This document shows positions 8,160-16,708 of a stretch of 64,000 bases of DNA, piece by piece. The stretch is from CAYMGM01 sp964390005 (GTDB lineage: Bacteria; Pseudomonadota; Alphaproteobacteria; UBA9219). Both the position numbers and the translations under genes were made by a program. The notes under the pieces were generated by a model. It had not been told where the DNA came from. It worked only from the letters and a program-made list of their open reading frames with translations, and ran no database searches. The stretch covers positions 1 through 64,000 of the forward strand of contig CAYMGM010000009.1 in assembly GCA_964390005.1 (NCBI GenBank), given 5' to 3'. Numbering within the stretch: position 1 is the stretch's first letter; every line of letters begins with the position of its first letter.

Positions 8160-8960
8160 TTAGTCAGCAAGGGCATAGGAAACGCTTGAAACAACGCGAA
8201 CAACCTTGTTGGGCTGCGTTTCTTCGCGGGCCATCGGATACGAATCACCCGGCAAGATCGAGAAAACGCCCTGATTCGCCGTCACGATTCCACCCAAAGG
8301 AACGGCGGCATCGCGTGCAAACTGCTCGGCCGCGCTGCGTGCGTTGTGCGTGGCTTCGGCCAGCATATCCAGTTTGATGTCGTTAAGCCGCGTAAACAGA
8401 TAAAACGGCGCGAGCGAAGCGCGATCATTTCCTTCGGCCCCATCCTGCGTCAGAATAACACCCGCTTTGACAACATCCTGCATTTTCCCTGACAGGCGTT
8501 GGATCAAATCGACATCCGTCGTGCGGATCATCATGTTGCCGTACAGGATAAACCGGTTGCCGTCGGGACGTTCGCTGCCATAGCGATTGGCTTGTTTATC
8601 GACGACATCTGTGCGTTCAACGGTAAAGGCGCTTTCAGGCACGCCTTCGCTCTTTAAAAAAGCCGTCATGGTTTTGGTATCGGCGTCGATCCTGGCCTGC
8701 ACCGCGCCCAGATCATCCCCCGTCGCGACAAAACGCAAAGGCCACAAAGCCAGATCCGCTTTGACGGAACGCTCGGCCAAGCCTTTGACAGCGACCAAAC
8801 GCGGCGCGTGAAGATGCGACAAGCCGCCTTCAACGTGCTGGCCGATAAAAAACCCGGCCAACCCGATGCCAAAGGCCAGCAAACAAGCCGCCGCCACAAG
8901 GCCTGTCCCGGTGCCACAGACGCGGCCTTCGGACAAGGGGGAATCGTCTTCAAGGCTCAT
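8160..8960 (-). CDS. SIMPL (DUF541) domain periplasmic protein
   Basis: A 266-residue protein with an N-terminal membrane anchor (~residues 20-40, after a short acidic cytoplasmic tail) and a periplasmic SIMPL/DUF541 domain of the YggE type. Recognisable elements are VKGLAERSVKADLA (family G-x-A-x-x-x-V-x-A-D), then TKTMTAFLKSEGVPESAFT, NRFILYGNMMIRTTDVDLI, LFTRLNDIKLDMLAEATHNARSAAEQFA and a VRVVSSVSYALAD end. Family members are linked to oxidative-stress tolerance and envelope functions, but the biochemical role is not established. The ATG at 8960 has an AAAGGAGG ribosome site 8 bp upstream, and the ORF extension upstream of it is not used. It is divergent from tilS. Confidence 0.88.
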   Translation of the reverse strand: MSLEDDSPLSEGRVCGTGTGLVAAACLLAFGIGLAGFFIGQHVEGGLSHLHAPRLVAVKGLAERSVKADLALWPLRFVATGDDLGAVQARIDADTKTMTAFLKSEGVPESAFTVERTDVVDKQANRYGSERPDGNRFILYGNMMIRTTDVDLIQRLSGKMQDVVKAGVILTQDGAEGNDRASLAPFYLFTRLNDIKLDMLAEATHNARSAAEQFARDAAVPLGGIVTANQGVFSILPGDSYPMAREETQPNKVVRVVSSVSYALAD

Positions 8961-9090
8961 GAGAAAAGGCCTCCTTTGCCAAAACAGGGGATAAGTGAAA
9001 GAACAAAAGGATCGGTTGCGCCCGCGCGCACTTTCGCGCACACTCTACCGCGAATCTGAAAGCTTCACAATTCTAAGACGTCGCTTCGTT

Positions 9091-10452
9091 ATGACTTATC
9101 GTTTTTTATCGGCTTTTGATGCAGATAACTTGGCCGCCGCGCCGTTAGACGCCGCAAGTTTTGCGTCGGCTATGCGCTTTTTCGAGCCGCTTCTTCAAAC
9201 CGGTGCGCCTTTAGGCCTTGCCATCTCGGGTGGGCCCGACAGCATGGCGCTGGCGCTTTGTCTTTTACGCTGGCAACAACATCGCGCACCGCACGCGCCA
9301 AAGCTTCAAGCCTTTCTGGTCGATCATCGCTTGCGCCCTGAATCCGCACAAGAGGCCCAAGAGGTTCAAGAACGCTTAGCCGCCCAAGGCTTGCCTTGCG
9401 AGATTTTGGTCTGGACACACGACGCGGTTCAAACGCGCATTCATGTCGAAGCGCGTGCCGCGCGTTACCGCTTGCTGGCCGAAGCCTGTCGCCGTCACGC
9501 CACCCACGTCTTAGCCGTCGCCCACCAAGCCGAAGATCAAGCCGAGACCGTTTTAGAGCGCTTGGCCAAAGGCAGCGGCACCGATGGCCTCGCGGGTATT
9601 GCCCCCCAAAGCCCATGCCCTGAGGCACCGGACATCACATTGATCCGCCCGCTTCTTGCCGTGCCGCGGGCGCGTCTAACTGCGTTGTGTGACGAAGCCA
9701 ATGTTCCGTTCGTGACCGACCCCAGCAACAGCGCAGAAAAATATGCGCGTGGACGCCTGCGCCGTGTCATGCCTCTTTTAGAGGCCGAAGGCCTGACGTG
9801 CGCCCGCCTGTTAGACCTTGCGGCCCGGGCCGCCGAAGATAAAGAAGCGCTGGCGATCCAAACAGATGCCTTCCTTGACGCTCATTACCGGCTCGAGCAG
9901 GGTGGGGTTGGGGTCTTGGATCGCAAGGCTTTTTTAGCCTTGCCCGCCGCGATCGCGCATCGTGCCTTGGACAAAATCCTGCGGTCTTTTGCGCCATCGC
10001 CCTATCCCGTGCAACGCGCCAAGCGCGCCCGTCTTCTTGAATCTTTGGCTGGAGAAGAAACGCTGCCGCCGCGCAGCTTGAATGGCGTTCTTCTATCGGC
10101 GCGCGCGCAGACTTTTCTTTTGATGCGCGAGGCAACCGCCATTCGTGACGCGCGCACCGTTCATCCCGGCGAGACCTTGTGCTGGGATCATCGTTGGCAA
10201 GTCTCGATCGCCGCCGATTTTTGTCCGCTTTCTGACCCGTCAGCGCCGTTGACGCTGCGCAAGCTCGGCACGCCGTCGCGCGCCTTCCTTGACCCTCTTG
10301 CGCCCACTTTATGCCGCGACGTACCGCAAAGCCGCGCCCGCGCCGCGCTTCCGGCTTTATGGCAAGGCGATGCTCTTGTCGGCCTTCCGTCTTTCGGCGA
10401 CGGCCTTTCCGTGCAATTTGTTAAAAAATGTCCGTTGCCAACCCCCTCATAA
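9091..10452 (+). CDS. tilS: tRNA(Ile)-lysidine synthetase
   Basis: A 453-residue cytoplasmic enzyme that converts C34 of tRNA-Ile(CAU) to lysidine, changing its decoding from AUG to AUA. It has the N-type ATP-pyrophosphatase loop SGGPDSMAL near residue 47, the FLVDHRLRPES strand, the conserved VAHQAEDQAETVLERLAKGSG motif, RPLLAVPRARL, and TDPSNSAEKYARGRLR for tRNA binding. The C-terminal domain is shorter and more divergent than in E. coli. The ATG at 9091 was preferred because upstream residues are not family-like and overlap the divergent SIMPL gene. It lies 100 bp upstream of ftsH, the usual tilS-ftsH neighbourhood. Confidence 0.95.
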   Translation: MTYRFLSAFDADNLAAAPLDAASFASAMRFFEPLLQTGAPLGLAISGGPDSMALALCLLRWQQHRAPHAPKLQAFLVDHRLRPESAQEAQEVQERLAAQGLPCEILVWTHDAVQTRIHVEARAARYRLLAEACRRHATHVLAVAHQAEDQAETVLERLAKGSGTDGLAGIAPQSPCPEAPDITLIRPLLAVPRARLTALCDEANVPFVTDPSNSAEKYARGRLRRVMPLLEAEGLTCARLLDLAARAAEDKEALAIQTDAFLDAHYRLEQGGVGVLDRKAFLALPAAIAHRALDKILRSFAPSPYPVQRAKRARLLESLAGEETLPPRSLNGVLLSARAQTFLLMREATAIRDARTVHPGETLCWDHRWQVSIAADFCPLSDPSAPLTLRKLGTPSRAFLDPLAPTLCRDVPQSRARAALPALWQGDALVGLPSFGDGLSVQFVKKCPLPTPS

Positions 10453-10473
10453 GTCTTTCTTTTCCGGTTCCGG

Positions 10474-10502
10474 TTGCAATCGTGCAAGGCGTTTCCTATA
10501 TC
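10474..10502 (+). promoter_or_regulatory. Candidate ftsH promoter (sigma-70 or sigma-32 type)
   Basis: TTGCAA and TATATC are separated by 17 bp and begin about 80 bp upstream of the ftsH start. The -10 region read as CCTATAT also fits the heat-shock (RpoH) consensus, and ftsH is often RpoH-controlled. This is inferred from consensus only. Confidence 0.5.
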
Positions 10503-10555
10503 TAAATGATAGGTTAAGGTAAAACCTTCCCCTCTATCATCCATACGAGGCTCTT

Positions 10556-12490
10556 TTGAATAACTCTGGCAAAAACGTTCTTCTTCTGATCGTCATCGGC
10601 CTTTTGCTCGCGGGGCTTTGGAACGTGTTCCAAGCGCCGACCGGCGCGCTGCCTGCCCAAGCCTTGATGCCTTTCAGCGATTTCATGACGCGCGTGGATG
10701 AAGGCAAAGTCGCCGATGTCACGCTGCGCGGCCCCTATGTCACGGGTCACTTAGCCGATGGCGGGACGCCTTTTGCGACCTATTTGCCGCCCGATGCCTC
10801 GGTTGCTGACAAGCTTTTAGCCAAAAAAGTCAAAGTAATCGCCCAGCCCGATGAATCGGCAACGCCAACATTCTGGGGCGTGCTGTTGTCGTCATGGCCG
10901 ATGCTGCTGATGATCGCCGTGTATGTTTTTTATATGCGCCAGATGAATGGCGCGGGCGGCAAGGCCATGGGCTTTGGCCGCAGCAAAGCGCGTCTTTTGG
11001 ATGAAAAAACGGGCAAAGTTACCTTTTCAGATGTCGCGGGCATCGAAGAAGCCAAGCAAGAGCTGGAAGAAGTCGTCGAGTTTTTGCGCGATCCGCAGAA
11101 ATTTCAGCGTCTCGGCGGCAAGATCCCCAAGGGCGTTTTGTTGGTGGGCCCGCCGGGCACCGGTAAAACGCTGATTGCGCGCGCCGTCGCTGGCGAAGCG
11201 AATGTGCCGTTTTTCACGATCTCGGGCTCAGACTTTGTTGAAATGTTTGTGGGCGTCGGCGCCAGCCGCGTGCGCGATATGTTCGAGCAAGGCAAAAAGA
11301 ACGCGCCCTGCATTATCTTTATCGACGAAATCGACGCTGTCGGTCGCCATCGCGGCGCGGGCCTCGGCGGCGGCAATGACGAGCGGGAACAAACGCTCAA
11401 CCAGTTGCTGGTTGAAATGGATGGATTCGAAGCCAACGAAGGCGTGATTTTGATCGCGGCCACAAACCGCCCTGATGTTTTAGACCCCGCCCTTCTTCGT
11501 CCCGGACGCTTTGACCGTCAAGTCGTCGTGCCGAACCCCGACATTCAGGGCCGTGAAAAGATCCTGCGCGTGCATATGCGCAAAGTCCCGCTGGCTGCGG
11601 ATGTCGAGCCCCGCGTTATTGCGCGCGGCACGCCCGGCTTTTCTGGCGCCGATCTGGCCAACCTTGTCAACGAAGCCGCCTTGATCGCCGCCCGCCGCAA
11701 TAAAGCCGCCGTCGGCATGGCCGAGCTGGAAGCAGCAAAGGATAAAGTCATGATGGGCACCGAGCGCCGCTCGATGGTCATGACCGATCTAGAAAAGAAA
11801 CTGACCGCCTATCATGAGGCCGGTCACGCGCTGGTTAGCCTTTCCGTGCCGCAAAGCGATCCGCTGCACAAGGTCACCATCATCCCGCGCGGACGCGCCT
11901 TGGGCGTTACGCTGAACCTGCCTGAGCGCGACAAATACAGCCAAACGAAGCAAGAGCTGGTCTCACGTCTGGCCATTCTTTTCGGCGGACGTGTGGCCGA
12001 AGAAATCATCTTTGGCCCAGAAAACGTAACGACGGGCGCCAGCAGCGATATTCAACAAGCGACGAATATCGCCCGCCGGATGATCATGGAATTCGGTATG
12101 TCGCAAAAACTAGGGCGCGTCCGCTATAACGCCAACGAACAGGAAATCTTCCTGGGTCACAGCGTGACGCAGCAGACGAACATCTCGGAAGAAACGGCGC
12201 GCTTGATCGACGAAGAAGTGCGCGGCCTGATCGATGACGGCGAAAGCACGGCACACCGGATCTTGACCGAGCGTCTTGACGATTTGCACAAGATCGCCAA
12301 GGGTCTTTTGGATTACGAAACGCTGTCGGGCGACGAAATCAACGCGCTGCTACGCGGCGAAGAAATTGTCCGCAAAGAAACGCCCGATGCCCCGCCGCCA
12401 GCGGCCGCCCCGAATGCGACGGACGCCCCCAAACCCAGCTCGGTTCCGGCGGCAATGCCCGGCACTTTGCCCGGAAGCGTTGTGGTTTAA
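10556..12490 (+). CDS. ftsH: ATP-dependent zinc metalloprotease FtsH
   Basis: A 644-residue inner-membrane AAA+ protease that degrades misfolded membrane proteins and short-lived regulators. It has an N-terminal span (~8-25), a periplasmic domain and a second span (~112-130). The AAA domain has Walker A GPPGTGKT, Walker B CIIFIDEIDAVG and the second-region NQLLVEMDGF...RPDVLDPALLRPGRFDRQ. The M41 protease domain carries the zinc motif HEAGH. The protein starts with TTG: M-N-N-S-G-K-N matches the usual alphaproteobacterial N-terminus, and a GAGG ribosome site lies just upstream. The C-terminus is rich in Pro and Ala. A strong terminator follows. Confidence 0.98.
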   Translation: MNNSGKNVLLLIVIGLLLAGLWNVFQAPTGALPAQALMPFSDFMTRVDEGKVADVTLRGPYVTGHLADGGTPFATYLPPDASVADKLLAKKVKVIAQPDESATPTFWGVLLSSWPMLLMIAVYVFYMRQMNGAGGKAMGFGRSKARLLDEKTGKVTFSDVAGIEEAKQELEEVVEFLRDPQKFQRLGGKIPKGVLLVGPPGTGKTLIARAVAGEANVPFFTISGSDFVEMFVGVGASRVRDMFEQGKKNAPCIIFIDEIDAVGRHRGAGLGGGNDEREQTLNQLLVEMDGFEANEGVILIAATNRPDVLDPALLRPGRFDRQVVVPNPDIQGREKILRVHMRKVPLAADVEPRVIARGTPGFSGADLANLVNEAALIAARRNKAAVGMAELEAAKDKVMMGTERRSMVMTDLEKKLTAYHEAGHALVSLSVPQSDPLHKVTIIPRGRALGVTLNLPERDKYSQTKQELVSRLAILFGGRVAEEIIFGPENVTTGASSDIQQATNIARRMIMEFGMSQKLGRVRYNANEQEIFLGHSVTQQTNISEETARLIDEEVRGLIDDGESTAHRILTERLDDLHKIAKGLLDYETLSGDEINALLRGEEIVRKETPDAPPPAAAPNATDAPKPSSVPAAMPGTLPGSVVV

Positions 12491-12510
12491 CATTCATCGT
12501 TTTCTCAAAA

Positions 12511-12545
12511 GAAAAGGCGGTCCTTAAAAGACCGCCTTTTCTTTT
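12511..12545. terminator. Bidirectional rho-independent terminator after ftsH
   Basis: GAAAAGGCGGTC (12511-12522) pairs with GACCGCCTTTTC (12530-12541) and a T-run follows. A-rich bases on the other side allow it to serve the convergent gene at 12562 too. Confidence 0.9.
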
Positions 12546-12561
12546 GCCTTTGACAGAAAGA

Positions 12562-13143
12562 TCAAGGCACTTTCTTATAAAGCTTGTTCTGCCGCCCGAC
12601 ATAATAGCGGGCCAGCGTATCACGGGCTCGCGCATCAGGCTGCTCACGCTTCATCAACGCATCGCAGATCTGGCCAAAGGCCTCCATAATCGGAAAAGAA
12701 TCGTCGCCCCCCCTTGCCCGCAAAAATTCCACATCATCGGCCTGTAAAGAATATTGCCCCGGCTGGCCACGCGACGTCCATGTTGCAAACACAAACCCGA
12801 TCGTATCCAACTCTAAAACCTGGCCCGAGCAGATTTGGGTCTCGCCGACAGATTGATCAACGTGCGCGCCGATATAAAGGGAACGGAACGGCGCTTTACG
12901 TGGCAACACGACCGACCAAGCTAGGCTCGCGGGCCCTTTCATGAAGCACTCTTTCAGATCGCCGTGATCCTCTTGACGATCCGCGGGGGCTGTCGTCCGG
13001 TTCCATAAATGTGAGATAAGATGATTTGAAGCACTTGGTTCCGGCCCGTCAAAAGCAAAAGACGCGCCCCGCCCCCAAGCATCTGACGCCAACAGCGTAA
13101 CGGCAGCTCCGGCAAGCACGGCACGAGATAAAAAAGAAGACAT
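12562..13143 (-). CDS. Secreted protein of unknown function
   Basis: A 193-residue protein with a clear signal peptide (MSSFLSRAVLAGAAVTLLAS, cleavage near DAWG), so probably periplasmic or secreted. The mature part has two notable regions. One is a beta-rich region with Cys (DLKECFMKGPASLAWSVVLP, ETQICSGQVLELDTIGFVFA). The other is a C-terminal helical part rich in Arg/Lys (ARDTLARYYVGRQNKLYKK). I do not recognise the family. The ATG at 13143 starts the signal peptide cleanly, whereas an upstream ATG at 13158 adds five residues. It is convergent with ftsH and shares its terminator. Confidence 0.7.
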   Translation of the reverse strand: MSSFLSRAVLAGAAVTLLASDAWGRGASFAFDGPEPSASNHLISHLWNRTTAPADRQEDHGDLKECFMKGPASLAWSVVLPRKAPFRSLYIGAHVDQSVGETQICSGQVLELDTIGFVFATWTSRGQPGQYSLQADDVEFLRARGGDDSFPIMEAFGQICDALMKREQPDARARDTLARYYVGRQNKLYKKVP

Positions 13144-13206
13144 CTTTAATCCAATCAAAAGCAGACGAAAAAGATCGTTTTAAAATGACGATTTATTATT
13201 CAAAGC

Positions 13207-13437
13207 TTAAAGGTCTAGGCCATCCGCATACGAGACGCGCCGACGCTGCAGCCCGTACAATGTCTGCTCGGCCAAACGGCGCGAACCACCAGACAGCGTC
13301 TTCAACGCCGCAGGCTGCGCGCTTCCGCGTGAGACGCTTAAAACGGCCCTTGCCACACGACGCAACCGCCCCGGCGGAACGCCTGCGCTTGCCAACCGCG
13401 CTAAAAGTTCTGTCACATGCTGCGGAGAACCTGACAT
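13207..13437 (-). CDS. Small basic protein of unknown function
   Basis: A 76-residue Arg-rich protein (about 12 Arg), with no signal peptide or membrane span, predicted mostly helical. The start at 13437 is supported by an AGAGG ribosome site 6 bp upstream, and the upstream extension of the ORF is not used. Segments such as HVTELLARLASAGVPPGRLR and SGGSRRLAEQTLYGLQRRRV suggest a nucleic-acid or protein-binding helix bundle, but no family is recognised. It is divergent from the coiled-coil gene at 13607. Confidence 0.5.
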   Translation of the reverse strand: MSGSPQHVTELLARLASAGVPPGRLRRVARAVLSVSRGSAQPAALKTLSGGSRRLAEQTLYGLQRRRVSYADGLDL

Positions 13438-13606
13438 TGTCGCCTCTCTTTCAGAGATAAGCCTACTTCTATAAAATACACCCTTTCGGCCTTTTGCCAA
13501 ATCTTTTCAGTTTCAGACCTCAACAGCCACAATACTTTCAATGCTTTCACAATGTCTTTTCTGTATATTTCTCACGTTTTCACCCGTTTTGTGCTATGGC
13601 TTTTTT

Positions 13607-14086
13607 ATGAATCAGGAAGCAGCGACACAACTTGAAAAGATCTTGGCTCTGGCGGATTCCGACCAACCGGGCGAGGCTTTGGGCGCGTTACGCAAAGCGC
13701 GTCAGATGCTTGAGCGCGAAGGGTTGAGCTTTGGCGAGCTTGCGCGGTCTGCGCAGCGGGCGCGTTTTGGTCTGAACCTGCCGTTCTTTTCAGGGCAGCA
13801 AGTTGCGCAACTTGAAAGCCATGTGATGAAGCTAGAGTTGAAACTCGAGCAGCTTCAAGATGAAAAATCGAACCAACAAGCGCAAATCGATTTTTGGCGA
13901 CGTCGCGCGATGGATCTTGAACAGCAATTATCGATTAGCGCGGCAGATTCACAGCGCTGGCGTCAAATGGCGCGCGAGACGATCGAGAAATTGTGGGACA
14001 TCAATCAAAAGACGACGGCTGAAGAGTTCACCTCGTCCGCGCCTGCTGCAGAGTCGCGTTCTCCTCGCCGCGCTGTCGGGTCATAA
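13607..14086 (+). CDS. DUF2786-like coiled-coil protein
   Basis: A 159-residue cytoplasmic protein. Residues ~5-45 (LEKILALADSDQPGEALGAL, then KARQMLEREGLSFGEL) resemble the DUF2786 pattern KIxxLLALAxSxNxxEAxxA followed by LLxxxGLS. Residues ~70-135 form a Leu/Gln-rich coiled coil containing LESHVMKLELKLEQLQDEKS. The tail is Ser/Ala/Arg-rich. DUF2786 proteins have no established role. The ATG at 13607 was chosen because the upstream part of the ORF looks like an unrelated hydrophobic stretch in promoter DNA. It is transcribed toward a small secreted-protein gene 83 bp away. Confidence 0.65.
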   Translation: MNQEAATQLEKILALADSDQPGEALGALRKARQMLEREGLSFGELARSAQRARFGLNLPFFSGQQVAQLESHVMKLELKLEQLQDEKSNQQAQIDFWRRRAMDLEQQLSISAADSQRWRQMARETIEKLWDINQKTTAEEFTSSAPAAESRSPRRAVGS

Positions 14087-14169
14087 AGTCAAAAAGATTT
14101 TTATTTCTTTCTCTCTTTTTCTTCTTTTGATATGTAAGAGTTGTCTTCTTAATCAATCAGGGGGTTCTG

Positions 14170-14535
14170 ATGTATCGTTTTGCTTATGCCCTTCTCTTTG
14201 CTGTTTTCGTCGCTTCTCCGGCTTCAGCGCAAGTTCAACAAGTGATGGGACACACAACGTGCAGTCCTCGTTTTGAATGTTCATCGCTCAATCAAAGCAC
14301 GGGCATGTCTTCGGAAAAATTGCATGATCTTGCGACGCGGTGTGCAAAAAATGCTTTTGGGGGATTTTCTAGTGACACAATTTTTGACCCCCCCTCCTAT
14401 ATCAGTGCAGGACAGTGTCTGACCCCCACATCCAACCGCGTTGTTGGCAACGCAACGCTAACACCGCATTGTTGTGTTGTTGAGAAAACGGATGGCGAAT
14501 GCGCTTTAGAATGTACTCTTGACTACCAAGGCTAA
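14170..14535 (+). CDS. Small secreted Cys-rich protein, unknown
   Basis: A 121-residue protein with a signal peptide (MYRFAYALLFAVFVASPASA) and a ~100-residue mature part containing eight Cys, including a CC pair (LTPHCCVVEK) and a C-terminal CALEC. This suggests disulfide-bonded export. An AGGGGG ribosome site precedes the ATG. It is followed by a very strong terminator and is convergent with the PilV-like gene. No family is recognised. The DsbC-like protein at 31252-32247 is a plausible folding partner. Confidence 0.7.
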   Translation: MYRFAYALLFAVFVASPASAQVQQVMGHTTCSPRFECSSLNQSTGMSSEKLHDLATRCAKNAFGGFSSDTIFDPPSYISAGQCLTPTSNRVVGNATLTPHCCVVEKTDGECALECTLDYQG

Positions 14536-14556
14536 AGACATTCCTCATAGACAAAT

Positions 14557-14587
14557 AAAAAAAGGGGGGGAAGCCCCCCCTTTTTTA
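14557..14587. terminator. Strong bidirectional terminator
   Basis: Seven G (14564-14570) pair with seven C (14574-14580) around AAG, flanked by A7 on the left and T6 on the right. It serves both the Cys-rich secreted gene (+) and the pilus cluster (-), of which the PilV-like gene is last. Confidence 0.95.
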
Positions 14588-14601
14588 TTCCTTTTGTTCT
14601 A

Positions 14602-15957
14602 TCAAGGGCCCTTTTTGCCCTTTATTTCTTCTTGAAGCCTTCTGATCTGCTGGGCCTGTTCGTCAATTTTTTGTTGCAACGACCTTGTCTGTTCATGAAG
14701 CTCATTGACTGCCGCGATAAGCGGGCCAACAAGTTGTAAATAATCTACCGCTTTATGCCCGTTTTGCGTTCCGACGGCACCCGGGAAAACTTTTTCAACC
14801 TCTTGCGCGATGACGCCCGTTCGTACCTGATTTGATCCGTTCATAACAAATGAGACACCACGAAGATGTGCCAAATCTTCAAGCGCATGGCTTATCGTCT
14901 TGATATCATGCTTCAGTCGTTCATCCGACGTATAAAGAAATTGCCCCGCCCATAAAGACGCCGCCTGCAATTTTCCCGTAACATTTTGATCTCCATTCAG
15001 CTGAATCCCCATCTTCGAGCACGTACCTGAAGCTGTCCCGCAAGGATTAACCGTCAACGAACTATCCGAGGCGGCAGGGTCTCCATTGATCAAAACAAGC
15101 TGAACGTTATAAATCTGGCGAAAGTTTGTGATAGCCCCGCCATAATCTGTATCATTAAGTGCACCAAAAAAGGTGTTGTTACCCAAGAAGAGATCATTTG
15201 TCCCCGCAACGGCAGCGCCGCTGGAATCTTTCTGATAAAAATATGTTGGCACGCGCAACGTATTATAGACGGGCGTTGATTTACCATTTCCATTTGCAAT
15301 AAAAAAGCCTGGCGCATAGTTCGTCCGGGCAAGCCATGGCGCGAATTGATCGGCGCCAGAGCCATAATAAGACCGAGAAGCCACATGACCGAATACCGCT
15401 CCGGTTAACGCATAATCATTAGGATTCGCCGTCCATGCACCGTAGGCCCCCGTCGCTGAGGTCGCGCCATTGTAAATGAACCCACCATCGGCACCAATCA
15501 TACTGGCAATACGACCGCCAGAAGTATCGGCGATCGTCTCACCGCTTGACGTCAAAACCATAAATGAATACGCAATCAAACCGCCGCCAGCAACCGAATC
15601 ATTTCGGACACCAACGCGATAGGTCTGCGAATAAGCATTTTTCGCGTTGTTTTTAAATTCATCGGAAAGATAATCACATAACTTCGCAGGGTTACAAGAC
15701 CCGCCCGCGAACACAAGCTCAGCCTTTCCACCAACGCCCAATGACGCCGTTATATACGTTTGGCCATCAGAAGAGTTTAGAAAGGCACGAACGTCATCGA
15801 TAAGCCTTTTCTGCTGATCGGCGACCGCCTGATCGCGCAATTGCGTGCTGCCACTGGCCATCAAACGCCAAAGACCGCCGAACAAAAGCGAGGCGACCGC
15901 CAAGACAATGGCCAATTCGACCAGCGTAAAACCACGTTTTTGCTTCTTGCTCAGCAT
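14602..15957 (-). CDS. PilV-like minor prepilin with C-terminal peptidase S74 chaperone domain
   Basis: A 451-residue protein that begins as a type IV prepilin: a short basic leader (KKQKRG) then FTLVELAIVLAVASLLFGGL, with Phe+1 and Glu+5 for prepilin peptidase. A ~290-residue Gly/Ser/Tyr-rich beta region follows. From Ser344 there is a peptidase S74 (intramolecular chaperone) domain: SDERLKHDIK, then GVIAQEVEKVFPGAV and VDYLQLVGPLIAAVNEL, ending in a coiled coil (~residues 415-446). S74 domains are known from phage tail spikes and fibres, where they trimerise the shaft and usually cut themselves off before the conserved Ser. The position at the end of the pil cluster matches PilV of R64-type pili, a tip adhesin. 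The inference is a trimeric fibre-like pilus tip. Confidence 0.85.
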   Translation of the reverse strand: MLSKKQKRGFTLVELAIVLAVASLLFGGLWRLMASGSTQLRDQAVADQQKRLIDDVRAFLNSSDGQTYITASLGVGGKAELVFAGGSCNPAKLCDYLSDEFKNNAKNAYSQTYRVGVRNDSVAGGGLIAYSFMVLTSSGETIADTSGGRIASMIGADGGFIYNGATSATGAYGAWTANPNDYALTGAVFGHVASRSYYGSGADQFAPWLARTNYAPGFFIANGNGKSTPVYNTLRVPTYFYQKDSSGAAVAGTNDLFLGNNTFFGALNDTDYGGAITNFRQIYNVQLVLINGDPAASDSSLTVNPCGTASGTCSKMGIQLNGDQNVTGKLQAASLWAGQFLYTSDERLKHDIKTISHALEDLAHLRGVSFVMNGSNQVRTGVIAQEVEKVFPGAVGTQNGHKAVDYLQLVGPLIAAVNELHEQTRSLQQKIDEQAQQIRRLQEEIKGKKGP

Positions 15958-15972
15958 TCTCTGACTCCCTTA

Positions 15973-16599
15973 TTAAAACGTCGTTATATACCCGATTGAG
16001 CCGGATGGCACCGCAATAGAACTGGGTAAGCCATAAGTCAGACGAGTCTTCACCCCTTCCGCATCACCAACCCATAAGGGCGTATAAAACGTATTGCCCG
16101 AGGCATAACCATAAGCCACTGAAGACATGTTTATATTTTGCATTTGCCTGTAGATTTGCTCAACAGAAAATCCCGTGGCCGGACGGTTCGGATCCCCTGT
16201 ATCCTCCAGCGGAGCCGTTAAGGATCCGCTGGCAGGCGGCAAAATAAACGTCAGTAAAATATATTGATCACCGCTTTTGTAAAAATACGAGGGCCACTGG
16301 TTTTGGCTGCTCGTCGCTTGATAGCCTAAAGGCAAATAATAGTTAGGTCCCGAGGATGTATTAATCTTGTTTGAGCACCCCACCCCGATTGTCGATATGG
16401 GCGAAAGCTGGCAATCCCCATTTGTCAGAAAGTCTTTCATATTGGCACGGATAGTCTGGCTTGCCGCGCCATGCCAAACCAAAAGCGTCTCGGCCACGCC
16501 TTTTTGCATATCGAAGATACGCGCAGCCTGAAGGGAAAAGGTCTCAAGATAGAGACCCATCAGGGCAACAAACGTAAAGACAAAAACCAAAAGATACAT
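15973..16599 (-). CDS. PilM-like pilus-associated protein
   Basis: A 208-residue protein with one N-terminal hydrophobic segment (MYLLVFVFTFVALMGLYLET) followed by a helical stretch and a periplasmic Ser/Pro/Tyr-rich region with two Cys. The N-terminal layout resembles PilM of R64-type thin pili, which is a short membrane-anchored periplasmic protein, but the identity is not secure. It lacks the G-F/E prepilin cleavage motif. It lies 15 bp upstream of the PilV-like gene and is probably co-transcribed. Alternatively it may be a pseudopilin-like minor component. Confidence 0.55.
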   Translation of the reverse strand: MYLLVFVFTFVALMGLYLETFSLQAARIFDMQKGVAETLLVWHGAASQTIRANMKDFLTNGDCQLSPISTIGVGCSNKINTSSGPNYYLPLGYQATSSQNQWPSYFYKSGDQYILLTFILPPASGSLTAPLEDTGDPNRPATGFSVEQIYRQMQNINMSSVAYGYASGNTFYTPLWVGDAEGVKTRLTYGLPSSIAVPSGSIGYITTF

Positions 16600-16708
16600 T
16601 GAAGCGCGCCGTTTCCCTTCTCGACTAGAAAGATCAAGACGCCGCCCTTTGGAAGGGAAGCTCAGCTTATATCTTCATAGCAAAAGAACCTTACCCGGAT
16701 CTTACTTC

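Noticed and set aside
14602..16000. Shufflon-type inversion sites at the PilV-like gene
   Set aside because: R64 pilV ends in inverting segments with a recombinase next door. I see no repeated inverted segments, alternative C-termini or recombinase here.
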